A stretch of 64,000 nucleotides of DNA from CAYNKA01 sp964397655 (GCA_964397655.1 CAYNKA010000001.1:727998-791997), one strand, 5' to 3'. Shown: positions 18,384 to 27,814, counted from the stretch's first letter. Made by a program: numbers and translations. The notes: a model not told the origin generated them from the letters alone.

Positions 18384-19688
18384 TTACTTCTCCCCGAGCA
18401 GATACATGAGCCCGAAGGGGAAGGTCTTCCTCGAATTGGACCAGTCGTGCCAGCCGTCGAACTCGGTGACTTTGAATGCGTAACCCTTGTCGCCCAAGGC
18501 CTTCGCCATCCGCCTTCCCGAGAGCATGCAGAGCTTCTCCTGAAGCCCCCAGTCGAGGTAGAGCCTGAGCTTCTTCGCGTCCGTCTTCAGGACCTCGCCG
18601 ACGAGCCAGTCTCCCCGGAGCCAGTCCCCCGACGGGTCCGCCAATTCCCGGCCCCGCCAGAAGGAACCGGACTGGGAAAGCACCCTGCCGAAGACTTCGG
18701 GATGGTGAAAGGCGATGAAGGTCGCCGCAAGCCCTCCGTAGCTCATGCCGCCTATGACGTTCTTGTCGGGGGCTGACGAAAAATTGTACCTCGCCCGGAC
18801 GTACGGAACCAATTCCTTCACGACGCAGTCCATGAAAGCGAAATTCAGGGGAAGCTCGACGTTCCGCGAGGTGTTCGTGGGATTGTCGATCAGGACGGCG
18901 GCCGCGGGCCCGATCCTTCCCTCCTTGACGAGACCGTCGAGGATGTTGGGGACCTCCACCCGATTCAGGTAGATGGGCGAATCGAAGAGGTAGACGACCG
19001 GATACCCCCCCGGCAATTTCGGGTCGTAGCCTGCGGGCAGGTACACGTACACGTTCCGGGTATTCTTCATGATCCCGCTTTGGAATTTCAGGACCTCGAG
19101 CGAGCTTCCCGTGTTTTCGTAGCGCTTCCTGTTCCAGTCCGGCTCGTTCTTTCGCAAATCGAGGACCGAATAGGACCGGACGCCGGGCTTTTCCTCCTTC
19201 GGGGTCCTGTCGGGATTGAACCTGTCGATTTCCTTGGCGATCGTCCCGGTCGCGGCGTCCTTCACCTCGTAGCGATAGGAGAAGCAGAGGTCGTTCGGGA
19301 CCAGGTAGCATTGATAGTATAGGTCGGTGTCCTTGAGCCTGTGGAGCTGCATCTTTCCGAAGAAATAATCGCTGTCCACGCCGAAGACCTCGAATTTTAC
19401 CTCCTTGTCAGCAGGCCCCTCCGCCCGATACAGGAAGGTCAGGTAAACGTATTCCTCATACGAGGGAACCGGCTCGACGAGCGGGAAACCGGCCTTTTCC
19501 CCGTAGGCGTAGAGCGTCTTCAACTCCGAGGCGAGCGAGCCGCCGTTCAGGCCCGTCAGCTTCGTTATGATCGGGCTCAACGACTTGCAGGGCGGACGGA
19601 CCTCGGAGAATCCGGTCCTGTCGTCGGAGAAGCCGAGCCTGCAGACGACGGCCAGGAGAAAGAGCAGAATTTTCGACCGCTTGAACAT
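18384..19688 (-). CDS. Exported esterase, enterochelin-esterase-like (Esterase D fold)
   Basis: A 434-residue exported alpha/beta hydrolase. After the signal peptide comes an N-terminal E-set/CBM48-like beta domain (residues about 60-160). The esterase domain follows, with nucleophile motif GGMSYGG and a C-terminal His in GWHDWSN, as in Fes/IroE and feruloyl-esterase-like enzymes. The start at 19688 has GGAGG. The substrate cannot be told from sequence; siderophore, feruloyl and phosphodiester-linked lipids are family possibilities. No iron-uptake genes are adjacent. Confidence 0.75.
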   Translation of the reverse strand: MFKRSKILLFLLAVVCRLGFSDDRTGFSEVRPPCKSLSPIITKLTGLNGGSLASELKTLYAYGEKAGFPLVEPVPSYEEYVYLTFLYRAEGPADKEVKFEVFGVDSDYFFGKMQLHRLKDTDLYYQCYLVPNDLCFSYRYEVKDAATGTIAKEIDRFNPDRTPKEEKPGVRSYSVLDLRKNEPDWNRKRYENTGSSLEVLKFQSGIMKNTRNVYVYLPAGYDPKLPGGYPVVYLFDSPIYLNRVEVPNILDGLVKEGRIGPAAAVLIDNPTNTSRNVELPLNFAFMDCVVKELVPYVRARYNFSSAPDKNVIGGMSYGGLAATFIAFHHPEVFGRVLSQSGSFWRGRELADPSGDWLRGDWLVGEVLKTDAKKLRLYLDWGLQEKLCMLSGRRMAKALGDKGYAFKVTEFDGWHDWSNSRKTFPFGLMYLLGEK

Positions 19689-19838
19689 GGGAACCTCCTC
19701 AGTGCGTAGCTACTATTCAGGAAAGAAAACGGGCAAAGCTCATCCGTACTCCCGTCGCTCACGGAAGCAACAAACGATTCAAAACACTATCGTGAAAAGG
19801 AAAAACGCGTTTTCCTTATCCGCCTCAGAATCGTTCAG

Positions 19839-20099
19839 TCAGTCGAAGTTCACCATCGTCCGCGGATCGATCGGCTTGCCTTCCTTGCGGACCTCGAAAT
19901 GGAGGTGAGGCCCGGTCGACACGCCGGTGCTCCCGACCAGGGCGATCTTCTCGGCCTTGGCAACCCGCTGGCCCGGCTTCACCAGGTAGCTCTCCAGGTG
20001 GGCGTAGAAGGTTTCCATGCCGTCGTCGTGCCTGAGGAGCACGTGATTTCCCAGCTGATCGTTCTTGTCAGCCTTCGTCACGACACCGCCTTCCGCGGC
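19839..20099 (-). pseudogene. M23 (LytM-type) peptidase remnant
   Basis: Eighty-six codons match the C-terminal half of an M23 peptidoglycan endopeptidase: GMETFYAHLESYLVKPGQRV, STGVSTGPHLHFEVRKEGKP. The catalytic HLHFE motif is present. The N-terminal part of the domain with the first zinc ligands (H-x-x-x-D) is missing, and no start codon with a ribosome site precedes the homology. The upstream 110 bp before the response regulator hold no recognisable continuation in any frame. It is probably non-functional. Confidence 0.65.
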
Positions 20100-20215
20100 G
20101 AGCGCAGCCGTCCGACTGTGAGGAATTCGCTGCATTCCGCGCAAAAGGGATCGAAGGCGGCAGACGGCAAGGTGCAGGAAACGCGAGATCAGTCGGGCTC
20201 CGCCGAGATCAGGCG

Positions 20216-20896
20216 TCAGGGATATCGATACCCGGCGGTATGGACGGTCGTGATGATTGCGGGATTCTTGGGGTCCTTCTCGATCTTCTTCCTGAGAACG
20301 GAGATGTGCTGGTCCAGGGTCCTGGAGTTCGGAAGGTGCTCCACGCCCCATCCGGCATTGTAGAGCGAATCGCGGTCGAGGACCCTGCCCCGGTTTTCGG
20401 CGAAGAAGAACAACAATTTGACGTCCCGCGGGCCGAGTTCTATCTCCTGCCCCCCGCGGAACGCCCTCAGCTCTCCCGGATGGACGACGAGGTCGCCGAG
20501 CTCGAATACGCTCGCGGGTGCCGCCCTGGAGAGCGTTCCGCAACGCCTCGCCACCGCGCGGACTCTGGCCAGGACCTCCTTGACGCCGAAGGGTTTGGAC
20601 ACGTAATCGTCGGCGCCGAGTTCCAGGCCGAGTACCTTGTCGATCTCCTCGCTCTTGGCGCTCAGGAATATGACGGGGACCGAGGCATTCTCCTTGCGGA
20701 TGCGCCTCAAGACATCGTAGCCGTTCACGCCCGGCATCATGATGTCCAGGACGACGAGGTCGGGCCCTTCCGTGAGAAAAAGGTCCAGGGCCCGTTCTCC
20801 GTCCTCCGCGGCGGCGACCTCGTAACCCTCGTTTCCGAGAATTTCGACGAGACCTCTCCTCGTGAAGAGGTCGTCTTCCGCGACGAGGATCTTCAT
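20216..20896 (-). CDS. OmpR/PhoB-family response regulator
   Basis: A 226-residue regulator. The receiver domain has acidic pocket residues EDD near the N-terminus, phosphoacceptor Asp in VVLDIMMPG, and Lys in SKPF. The C-terminal winged helix contains LGPRDVKLLFFF and the typical RTLDQHISVLRKKIEKDP ending in YRYP. It overlaps the histidine kinase gene by four bases, so the two form a coupled two-component system. A VWA-domain exported protein follows upstream in the same direction; the target genes are unknown. Confidence 0.92.
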   Translation of the reverse strand: MKILVAEDDLFTRRGLVEILGNEGYEVAAAEDGERALDLFLTEGPDLVVLDIMMPGVNGYDVLRRIRKENASVPVIFLSAKSEEIDKVLGLELGADDYVSKPFGVKEVLARVRAVARRCGTLSRAAPASVFELGDLVVHPGELRAFRGGQEIELGPRDVKLLFFFAENRGRVLDRDSLYNAGWGVEHLPNSRTLDQHISVLRKKIEKDPKNPAIITTVHTAGYRYP

Positions 20897-22488
20897 CGTC
20901 GTCCTCCTTCCTGCGGGGCCGCCGCCTTCCCGGAGTCGTGCGTCGCGGGCGCTCGGAGCCTCACCTCGAACACGGCCCCCCGCTCCGACGGCAGGACCCG
21001 GGCGTCCCCGCCGTGCAGCCGAGCGAGGCTTCTCACGACGGCGAGTCCGATCCCGGCGCCCGCGACGCCCTCGGTGGACCGGTCCGAGATCCTGAAGAAA
21101 GGCCGGAACACCTTTTCCCGGAACTTGGCCGGGACGCCGGGGCCTCGGTCGCTCGCCTGGAGCACGAGGAAGTCGCCTTCCCTGCGAAGGGCGAGCCCTA
21201 TGAAGCCGCCTTCCGCTGCGTACTTTTCCCCGTTGCTCAGGAGGTTGTTCACGATCTGCTCCACCATGTCCGCGTCGAGGACGGCGCTGTCCGGCGCGGC
21301 GAGGTCGAGATCGAGCCGGATCCCTTTCGCCTCGAACGAGGGAAGGAAGCTCCCGGCGGCCTTCCTCACGCTCTCCTCGGGGAACGCGGGAGCCGGGTTG
21401 AAGACGAGGCCATGACGGCTTTCCCTCGCGAAAGTGAGGACGTTGCCGATGAGCCTGCCGAGCCTGCCGCTCTCGGAATCGATCACCGCGAGGTAGGATC
21501 CGGCGGCGCCGTCGCCCTCGCCCAGCTCACCTTTCAGGAGCTCCGCGTAGAGCCTGATGTTCGTGAGCGGGGTCTTGAGCTCGTGGGAGACCTGGTTCAC
21601 GAAGGTCACCTTCTCCAGCGCGTCGCGCATCTCGCGCGTGCTCTCGCGGTAGAGGTAGAGCGAAAGCCCGAGAACCGCGAGCACGAGGAGGACGATCGAA
21701 GCGACGAGGGGAACCAGGGACGATCCCGGTAGTTCGAGGGATTCCGGGGCGGCGAAATAGACGAGTTTCCACGACGAAACGGGCGCGTCGAGGACCGTCG
21801 TCGCGATCGGGGCTTCTCCGGCGGCCGGCGTGTACGAGCCCCATTGGTAGAGAACCTTGTCCCCGAGGTCCTCGAGCGCGATCCGGAATCCTCCGTCCCC
21901 CTCGCCGGTGTCCGGGAGCGCGCCGAGCGCCGCCTTCAGCACGGCCATCCGATTCAGCTCCAGCCCGACGAGGCCGCCGGGAACGAAGCCGCCGGCCGCG
22001 GGCGCCTTCATCCAGAAGATGAAGTTGACTCCGTCCACGAGGTACCAGGCGTACCAGCCGGATTCCACGGCTGATCCCGATTTCTCCTCTCCGCGCTTCA
22101 GGAACAGTCCGGGGGAAAGCCCGAGTTCCTTGTTACGAACGATGAAGTCCCGTTCGTTCTCGGTCAAAGGGATGCCGTCCGCGGGATAGACGGTCCTCCC
22201 CTTGGCGTCGATCGCGAATACCTGCCTCACGTAGGGGGATTTCCGCATCCTCGCGCGGGCGTCCTCCGCGCTCCTCACCTCGCGAAATGCCTCGAGGTCC
22301 TTTCCCATCCTCAGGAAAAGATCCCGAATCCTGCTTTTTTCGATCTCCAGCCGGTCCGCGCACAGGGCCGCGATACGAGCCCTGTTGCGAGCCTCTTCGG
22401 ACTCGACTCCGACTCTGCCGAGCCAGACGAGGAGCGCGGAGGGAAGCATCGCGAGCAGCAGGAAAAGACCGGCAAGTTTCTTGTTCAT
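20893..22488 (-). CDS. Sensor histidine kinase
   Basis: A 531-residue kinase. TM1 is at the N-terminus, a periplasmic sensor of about 230 residues follows, and TM2 lies near residue 260. The HisKA box is VSHELKTPLTNI and the ATPase boxes are QIVNNLLSNGEKYA (N), ASDRGPGVP (G1), FRPFFRIS (F) and GAGIGLAVV (G2). All key residues are present. The sensor domain has no family I recognise beyond dCACHE-like length. It partners the response regulator downstream. Confidence 0.9.
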   Translation of the reverse strand: MNKKLAGLFLLLAMLPSALLVWLGRVGVESEEARNRARIAALCADRLEIEKSRIRDLFLRMGKDLEAFREVRSAEDARARMRKSPYVRQVFAIDAKGRTVYPADGIPLTENERDFIVRNKELGLSPGLFLKRGEEKSGSAVESGWYAWYLVDGVNFIFWMKAPAAGGFVPGGLVGLELNRMAVLKAALGALPDTGEGDGGFRIALEDLGDKVLYQWGSYTPAAGEAPIATTVLDAPVSSWKLVYFAAPESLELPGSSLVPLVASIVLLVLAVLGLSLYLYRESTREMRDALEKVTFVNQVSHELKTPLTNIRLYAELLKGELGEGDGAAGSYLAVIDSESGRLGRLIGNVLTFARESRHGLVFNPAPAFPEESVRKAAGSFLPSFEAKGIRLDLDLAAPDSAVLDADMVEQIVNNLLSNGEKYAAEGGFIGLALRREGDFLVLQASDRGPGVPAKFREKVFRPFFRISDRSTEGVAGAGIGLAVVRSLARLHGGDARVLPSERGAVFEVRLRAPATHDSGKAAAPQEGGRR

Positions 22489-22507
22489 CGCTCCTCGTAT
22501 CGCTCCT

Positions 22508-23824
22508 TCAGTAGCTCTGCTGAGTCTGGGCCTCGTAGCTCTCGGCCTTCATGCGTTTCCGGTTCTGGTTCCAGTTCGAATCGTCCTTCACGGCCTCCGC
22601 ATCCTTGCTGTTCGCCCGTCCCATCTCCTGGAGGACCGGCGCGTTCAGTTTCTTCCCCTCCTCCTGGAGGAACCGGGAATTCTCCTGGAGGAGTCCCCGG
22701 GCCTCTTCGAGCTTGCCCTCGTCGCGGAGCCTGACCGCCTGTTCCTTCCTGTCCACGGAAATCTGCTTGACGGCCTCCACCATGGTCTTCGTGTCCCGCT
22801 TCTCCTCGACCTGGAGCCGGGATGAGGTGAAGGACACTCCCGCGCCACCGCGGAGCGTTCGGGACGCCCCCGAGTCCATGGTGACGAACTTTACTGCGAC
22901 TTCGGCGAGGCTCAGTGCGGAGCCGTCCGCCCGGGGCGGGACCTCGAGCTCGACGAGCAGGTATTTCTCCTGTCTGCCGTAGAGCTGCCCGATCGTGGAA
23001 TAGATTTTTCCGCCGGCTATGTCGCCTCCCCTGCCCAGAAGCCGTACGGGCCTGACTCCGTCGCCGCAGGTGATCTCGATTTCCACGTCGCGCGCCACGA
23101 CGGACAGGATGTCGTCGAACTCGTAGCGGAAGATCCGTTCGAGGTCCGCCGAATTCTCCACGAATGCGTGGTTGCCGTCGCTTCTCTGTGCGAGCGCGAC
23201 CATGAGGTCCTCGTTGTAGCCGAGGCCGAGGCCGATGGTCGAGACGGAGATTCCGGACTGCTTGAGAGCCGCCCCGAGGTTCCCCAGGGCCATGGGCGAA
23301 TCCGGCCCCACGTTGGCGAGACCGTCCGACAGGAGGATCACCCGGTTGACCCTGCTCCTTTCCAGGTACTTCGCAACCTCGTCGGCGCCCTTGCTCACGC
23401 CCGCGAAAAGAGCGGTCGACCCGCCCGCGAATATCCTCTCGATCCTCGCGCGGATCTCCTGCCGGTTCACGACCCGCGTCGAAGGGACGAGAACGCTCAC
23501 GGTGTCGGAATACGCGACGACGGAAAGGACGTCGCGCTCGTCGAGCATGTCGAGGGCGAGGACCGCGGCTTCCTTTGCCTTGGCGAGCTTCTCGCCGCTC
23601 ATGGAGCCTGACCGGTCGAGGACGATGGAAACGTTCGCTCCGGGCCGTTCGGTTCGAGCGAACGCGGCCCCTCCGACGAGGCCGATCTTCAGGAACACGC
23701 TCTGCGTCCTTCCGGCCATGAGGTAGGGTTCGGAAACCGTGATGTTGAGATCGACGTTCCGCGCGAAGAGCGGCGCGGAAGCGGCAATCGCCAGGATCGC
23801 TACGAATAAAAATTTCCTTTTCAT
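22508..23824 (-). CDS. Exported von Willebrand factor A domain protein
   Basis: A 438-residue protein with a signal peptide (ending at APLFARN). The VWA domain has an intact MIDAS motif DRSGSMSG and the later ST and D positions (GGSTALFAG, LLSDGLANVG). The C-terminus is charged and helical with a Gln/Glu-rich end. Such YfbK-like proteins bind ligands through a divalent metal in the periplasm. AGGAGG precedes the start. It lies 20 bp upstream of the kinase gene in the same direction, so it may be co-transcribed with, and sensed by, that system. Confidence 0.85.
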   Translation of the reverse strand: MKRKFLFVAILAIAASAPLFARNVDLNITVSEPYLMAGRTQSVFLKIGLVGGAAFARTERPGANVSIVLDRSGSMSGEKLAKAKEAAVLALDMLDERDVLSVVAYSDTVSVLVPSTRVVNRQEIRARIERIFAGGSTALFAGVSKGADEVAKYLERSRVNRVILLSDGLANVGPDSPMALGNLGAALKQSGISVSTIGLGLGYNEDLMVALAQRSDGNHAFVENSADLERIFRYEFDDILSVVARDVEIEITCGDGVRPVRLLGRGGDIAGGKIYSTIGQLYGRQEKYLLVELEVPPRADGSALSLAEVAVKFVTMDSGASRTLRGGAGVSFTSSRLQVEEKRDTKTMVEAVKQISVDRKEQAVRLRDEGKLEEARGLLQENSRFLQEEGKKLNAPVLQEMGRANSKDAEAVKDDSNWNQNRKRMKAESYEAQTQQSY

Positions 23825-23971
23825 AGGTTCCTCCTGACGATAATCTACTCCCGCGCCGGAAAACAGAAGTCAGCCCGCCGTAAAACTATTGTAAGAAATT
23901 TGTCAGGTGTTTGGCCAGTTCCGCTCCGCCCCCCCTTCCCGTTCCCGTCCCGCCCGTGGAATAATGAATCC

Positions 23972-25342
23972 ATGAAGTACAAGCTGCCCGAAGCGCTCCA
24001 AGACATCCACGACCGCCTCGCCGAAGCGGGACACGGCTGCTATCTCGTGGGCGGCGCGGTACGAAGCCTCGTTCTCAGGATGCCGCCCAAGGACTGGGAC
24101 CTCGCGACCGACGCGTCTCCCGAGGAGGTGATGAAGCTCTTCAGGCGGGTCGTGCCCACGGGCATCAAACACGGCACGGTCGCGATCCTCCACAAAGGAG
24201 GACAGTACGAAACCACGACCTTCCGAATCGACGGCAAGTACTCGGACTCCAGGCGGCCCGATTCGGTCGTCTTCACGGGGGACCTTCTCGAGGACCTCAA
24301 GCGCAGGGATTTCACCATCAACGCCATGGCGATCGACATCGGGACGGGCGAGCTCACGGACCCCCACGGCGGAAGGGACGATTGCAGGAGAAAGATCATC
24401 CGGGCGATCGGCGATCCCCTCGAACGATTCGACGAGGACGGGCTCAGGATTCTCCGGGCCGTGAGGTTCGCGGTCCAACTGGGATTCACCATCGAGCCCG
24501 GAACCGTCGAGGGCATCGAGTCCAGGGCCGGGAACCTCAGAAAGATCTCCGCGGAGAGGATAAGGGACGAGCTCGACAGGATCCTCGCGTCCGAAACGCC
24601 ATCCTGGGCCTTCCGCTTCATGGCGGAAACGGGCGTTCTCCGCATCGTGCTTCCAGAACTCGCCGACGGCATCGGTATGCAGCAGAAGGGCATGCACCTC
24701 TACGACGTGTTCACCCACAACATCCTCGCCTGCGACGGAGCTCCGAGGGAGAGACTCGACCTCCGGCTCGCCGCCCTCCTGCACGACATAGGCAAACCCG
24801 AGGTGAAGGAATCCGAAACGAACGGTCTTCCTCGCTTCCACCGGCACGACGAGGCCTCAGCGAGGATCGCCTCCTCGGTCATGAAAAGGCTCAAGTACCC
24901 CGCAGCCCTCGAGAAACGGGTCGTCCACCTCGTAAGGGAACACATGTTCAACTACGAACCGCGCTGGTCGGACGCGGCGGTGAGACGTTTCGTCAAGAAA
25001 ACCGGCAGGGAATTCATCGACGATCTTTTCCTGCTCAGGATCGCCGACCAGTACGGCACCCGAGGATCGAGGCCCGATCCCCTTGCCTTGCGGGAATTCC
25101 GCGAACGCATCGACGCCGTGCTCGCCGAGGATCACGCGCTCTCGCTCAAGGACCTCCGCGTGAACGGAGAAGACCTGCACCGTGAAGCCGGCGTGCCGAA
25201 GGGGCCGGCCATGGGAAAAGTGTTCGATTATCTGTTGGAGTCGGTGCTGGACGATCCATCCCTGAACGAGAAAGAGAAGCTGATCGAAATGGCGGGGAAT
25301 TTCTACAGAACGAGGATCGCAGTCGGGGGGAAAGGGCCCTGA
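23972..25342 (+). CDS. CCA-adding enzyme / poly(A) polymerase family nucleotidyltransferase with HD domain
   Basis: A 456-residue class II tRNA nucleotidyltransferase. The head has GGAVRS and the catalytic DWDLATD, followed by RRDFTINAMA and the RNA-binding neck (FDEDGLRILRAVRFAVQLGF). The C-terminal half carries an HD phosphohydrolase motif (LHDIGKPE). It adds CCA to, or repairs, tRNA 3' ends, or polyadenylates RNA. The initiator tRNA gene in this window does not encode CCA, so such an enzyme is needed. The start ATG 23972 has no strong ribosome site. Confidence 0.85.
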   Translation: MKYKLPEALQDIHDRLAEAGHGCYLVGGAVRSLVLRMPPKDWDLATDASPEEVMKLFRRVVPTGIKHGTVAILHKGGQYETTTFRIDGKYSDSRRPDSVVFTGDLLEDLKRRDFTINAMAIDIGTGELTDPHGGRDDCRRKIIRAIGDPLERFDEDGLRILRAVRFAVQLGFTIEPGTVEGIESRAGNLRKISAERIRDELDRILASETPSWAFRFMAETGVLRIVLPELADGIGMQQKGMHLYDVFTHNILACDGAPRERLDLRLAALLHDIGKPEVKESETNGLPRFHRHDEASARIASSVMKRLKYPAALEKRVVHLVREHMFNYEPRWSDAAVRRFVKKTGREFIDDLFLLRIADQYGTRGSRPDPLALREFRERIDAVLAEDHALSLKDLRVNGEDLHREAGVPKGPAMGKVFDYLLESVLDDPSLNEKEKLIEMAGNFYRTRIAVGGKGP

Positions 25343-25349
25343 AAGGGGC

Positions 25350-26117
25350 TCAATCATCGCGCGCGGGATCGTCGCCGGCGATTTCCAGGTAGGCGATGCT
25401 CGCGGCGCTCTGCTCGGCCTCCTTCTTGTTCTTTCCCTGTCCGGGGCCGTAGGCTTTGTCCCTTATCTTGACTTCCATCCAGAACGTCTTGTCGTGGTCC
25501 GGGCCCGTCTTCTGCAATAGGGTGTATTTCGGATAGGACTTGTACTTCTTCTGGACGTATTCCTGGAGGAGGGTCTTGAAGTCCTTGCGGTGCCGGTTCT
25601 CGAGGACCTTGTTGATCTCGCCGACCAAGGATTTCAGGACGAATTTCTTGCTGTTCTTGAACCCGGAATCGAGGAAATACGCCCCTATGACGGCCTCGAG
25701 GCAATCCGCGAGAATCGCCTTCTTGGTCCTGCCGCCGGAGTACTCCTCGCCCTTCCCGATGAGGATGAAATTGTCGACCCGGAGGTTCTTGGCGATTTCG
25801 GCGAGACTGTCCTCGCTCACGACGAACGATTTGATTTTCGCGAGATCCCCTTCCTGCCGGTCGGGAAGGTTCTCGAAAAGATACTCGCTCACGACGAGAC
25901 CGAGCACCGAGTCTCCGAGGAATTCCAGCCGTTCGTTGTTGCCTGTATTCTGCGAGTTTTCGTTTGCGAAAGAACGGTGACAAAAAGCAAGGTTCAAAAG
26001 CTCGAGTCTTTTGAACCTTATCCCCGCATTCCTTTGAAAAAGTGAAAGCTCCCGTTTTCGCTCCGGACTTACTGCAGGGGCTCTCAGATCGGGAGAGCTC
26101 TTCAGAAAACCGATCAC
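25350..26117 (-). CDS. rnc: Ribonuclease III
   Basis: A 255-residue double-stranded RNA endonuclease. The catalytic signature NERLEFLGDSVLGLVV is intact, with the second acidic cluster in DCLEAVIGAYF. The C-terminal dsRNA-binding domain (from DFKTLLQEYVQ to the AAS helix) is complete. It is third in the rpmF-acpP-rnc series, transcribed from the promoter upstream of rpmF, and converges on the nucleotidyltransferase gene with 7 bp between stops. It processes rRNA and other RNA duplexes. Confidence 0.97.
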   Translation of the reverse strand: MIGFLKSSPDLRAPAVSPERKRELSLFQRNAGIRFKRLELLNLAFCHRSFANENSQNTGNNERLEFLGDSVLGLVVSEYLFENLPDRQEGDLAKIKSFVVSEDSLAEIAKNLRVDNFILIGKGEEYSGGRTKKAILADCLEAVIGAYFLDSGFKNSKKFVLKSLVGEINKVLENRHRKDFKTLLQEYVQKKYKSYPKYTLLQKTGPDHDKTFWMEVKIRDKAYGPGQGKNKKEAEQSAASIAYLEIAGDDPARDD

Positions 26118-26126
26118 GGAAACCGA

Positions 26127-26363
26127 TTATTTCTTCTGCGACTTGATGAATTCGAGAGCATCCCTGACGGTCTCGAATTCGTTCGCCTTCTCGTCGGGAA
26201 TGTTGATGCCCATCTCTTCTTCTATGGCATAGACCAGCTCGTAGGTATCCAGGCTGTCGGCGCCGAGATCCTGCCTGAAGGAAGAATCGAGCGTAACCTT
26301 GCTCTCGTCGATTTCGAGCTTATCGGCGATGATCTTCTTCATTTTTTCGAACAGTTCTTCCAT
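26127..26363 (-). CDS. acpP: Acyl carrier protein
   Basis: A 78-residue acidic protein with the phosphopantetheine attachment motif GADSLDTYEL (the Ser of DSL). It is the carrier for fatty-acid synthesis. It lies 9 bp before rnc and 23 bp after rpmF on the same strand. The motif has Tyr where most family members have Val (DTVEL), a small variation near helix II. Start with GAGGAAA upstream. Confidence 0.97.
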   Translation of the reverse strand: MEELFEKMKKIIADKLEIDESKVTLDSSFRQDLGADSLDTYELVYAIEEEMGINIPDEKANEFETVRDALEFIKSQKK

Positions 26364-26386
26364 GTTTTCCTCCTACGTCGGTGGGT

Positions 26387-26575
26387 TTACGCCATATCGC
26401 CGGGTTCGAGAACCTGTTTTCCCCGATAAAAACCGCATTTCGGACACACTCTATGTGGCATCACCTTGTTCCCGCAATTCCCGCAGGTAACGAGGGTGGG
26501 CACTTCAAGTCGCCGGTTTATCGCATGGCGTCTGCGCGTTCGAGACTTCGAGGGTTTGTATTTTGGTACTGCCAT
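26387..26575 (-). CDS. rpmF: Large ribosomal subunit protein bL32
   Basis: A 62-residue protein starting AVPKYKPSKSRTRRRHA, as in bL32. It keeps both zinc knuckle pairs (CGNCG and CPKCG), so this is the zinc-binding form. It is first gene of the rpmF-acpP-rnc operon and directly follows a strong promoter. Confidence 0.97.
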   Translation of the reverse strand: MAVPKYKPSKSRTRRRHAINRRLEVPTLVTCGNCGNKVMPHRVCPKCGFYRGKQVLEPGDMA

Positions 26576-26609
26576 TTGCCAACCTCACAATAACTGGATA
26601 GTGGCCAAC

Positions 26610-26638
26610 AAAATACCCCATGATAGGCCGAATGTCAA
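26610..26638 (-). promoter_or_regulatory. Sigma-70 promoter of the rpmF-acpP-rnc operon
   Basis: Minus strand TTGACA (26638-26633), 17-bp spacer, TATTTT (26615-26610). It gives a leader of about 30 bases before the rpmF start. Confidence 0.7.
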
Positions 26639-26649
26639 TAACCCCGCAA

Positions 26650-26676
26650 TTTTTGTCGGTCATCGACCGACAAAAA
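26650..26676. repeat. Perfect 12-bp inverted repeat upstream of rpmF promoter
   Basis: TTTTTGTCGGTC, a 3-base loop, then GACCGACAAAAA. T-runs lie before and A-runs after the stem on either strand, so it does not fit a Rho-independent terminator. It is better read as a protein-binding palindrome 12 bp upstream of the rpmF -35 box. Confidence 0.5.
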
Positions 26677-26798
26677 GAATATACCTCAAATCAAAAAAAC
26701 GGTCTACCCCCTCGGGAATTTATTATTTTTGATGATTCTTTCGCCCGTCGCCGCGGAGACCGGGAGCCGACCCATCCTGAATGCGTGCGGCCTTCCCC

Positions 26799-27641
26799 TC
26801 ACACCCCGAAGACGAGGCTCACCGCCATGACCGCCATGCCCGCGGCAAGCCCTGCCATGGCGTGATGGCTCTTTCCGTATTCCCTGGCGGACGGCAGCAA
26901 TTCGTCGAGCGAAATGTAGACCATGATGCCCGCGACCGAAGCGAGCACGATGCCGAAGGTCCCGCCTCCGATGAGCGGACGGAGGAGAAAATAGCCGAAT
27001 ACCGCCCCGATGGGTTCCGTGAGTCCCGAGGCGAAGGAATACCAGAAGGCCTTCTTTCTCGATCCCGTCGCATAATATACCGGTACCGATATGGCGATTC
27101 CCTCCGGCACGTTGTGGATCGCGATGGCGAATGTTATGGTGAGGCCGAGCGTCGTGTCCTGCATGGAGGCGAAAAACGTGGCGATCCCTTCGGGCAGGTT
27201 GTGAAGGGTCACTACGAAGGCCGTCAGGAGTCCGGTCCTCATCAGCTTCATGCCTCGGGACCTTCCCTCGTCATCCGCGCAGGCCGGGAGGTTCGCGGCC
27301 TCGAACTCAGCCGCTTCGCTCGCCCTCGCCTCGTGGGGATTGACCGCGGGCGGTACGATCCGGTCTATGACCGCGATCAGCGCCATGCCTCCGAAGAAGC
27401 CGCCCATCGCGCCCAAGTAACCCGCCCTCGCGCCCCAGAGCGAGGCGAGCTGGGCATGGGCGTCGTTGAAAAGCTCGACGAGCGATACGAAGATCATGAC
27501 GCCCGCCGAGAATCCGAGCGAAACGGAGAGAAAACGAGGGGTCGTCTTTTTCGAAAGAAGCGCGATGAAACTACCGGCTCCGGTTGCGAGTCCGGCTACG
27601 AGCGTCAAGAGGAATGCGCGAAGAAAAGGCGTCAGCGTCAT
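26799..27641 (-). CDS. ZIP-family metal (zinc) transporter, ZupT-like
   Basis: A 280-residue membrane protein with about eight transmembrane segments. The two signature metal-binding helices are present: HNLPEGIATF and HNVPEGIAIS, the latter followed by FASGLTEPIG. A polar loop in the middle (residues about 110-140) is usual for this family. It should import Zn2+ and possibly other divalent metals. It appears to be a single-gene unit divergent from the tRNA region. Confidence 0.9.
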   Translation of the reverse strand: MTLTPFLRAFLLTLVAGLATGAGSFIALLSKKTTPRFLSVSLGFSAGVMIFVSLVELFNDAHAQLASLWGARAGYLGAMGGFFGGMALIAVIDRIVPPAVNPHEARASEAAEFEAANLPACADDEGRSRGMKLMRTGLLTAFVVTLHNLPEGIATFFASMQDTTLGLTITFAIAIHNVPEGIAISVPVYYATGSRKKAFWYSFASGLTEPIGAVFGYFLLRPLIGGGTFGIVLASVAGIMVYISLDELLPSAREYGKSHHAMAGLAAGMAVMAVSLVFGV

Positions 27642-27737
27642 ATCGATCCCATGATTCGCGAATAGAGGCCGCAGCCATCCTATCCTGTCTTTCCGGTTTC
27701 TTCAATGCCGTCCGAATCCGGGTCGCGCCGCAGCTCC

Positions 27738-27814
27738 GCTTCGAGTCCTACGGCTTATAAAAAGATGAGGCGCTTCCTTCGGAAGCGCCTCGCATTTAGC
27801 AGGGGTAGGACTCG
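27738..27814. repeat. 77-bp direct repeat, copy 1 (terminator plus tRNA 3' end)
   Basis: Identical to 27914-27990. It holds the 11-bp stem hairpin GAGGCGCTTCC/GGAAGCGCCTC and the last 18 bases of the tRNA-fMet 3' end (on the minus strand). It starts and ends with inverted copies of CGAGTCCTAC. In this copy the tRNA homology stops after ACTCG. Confidence 0.85.

Noticed and set aside
26650..26676. Rho-independent terminator upstream of rpmF
   Set aside because: The T-run precedes and the A-run follows the stem on both strands, so there is no U-tract after the hairpin.
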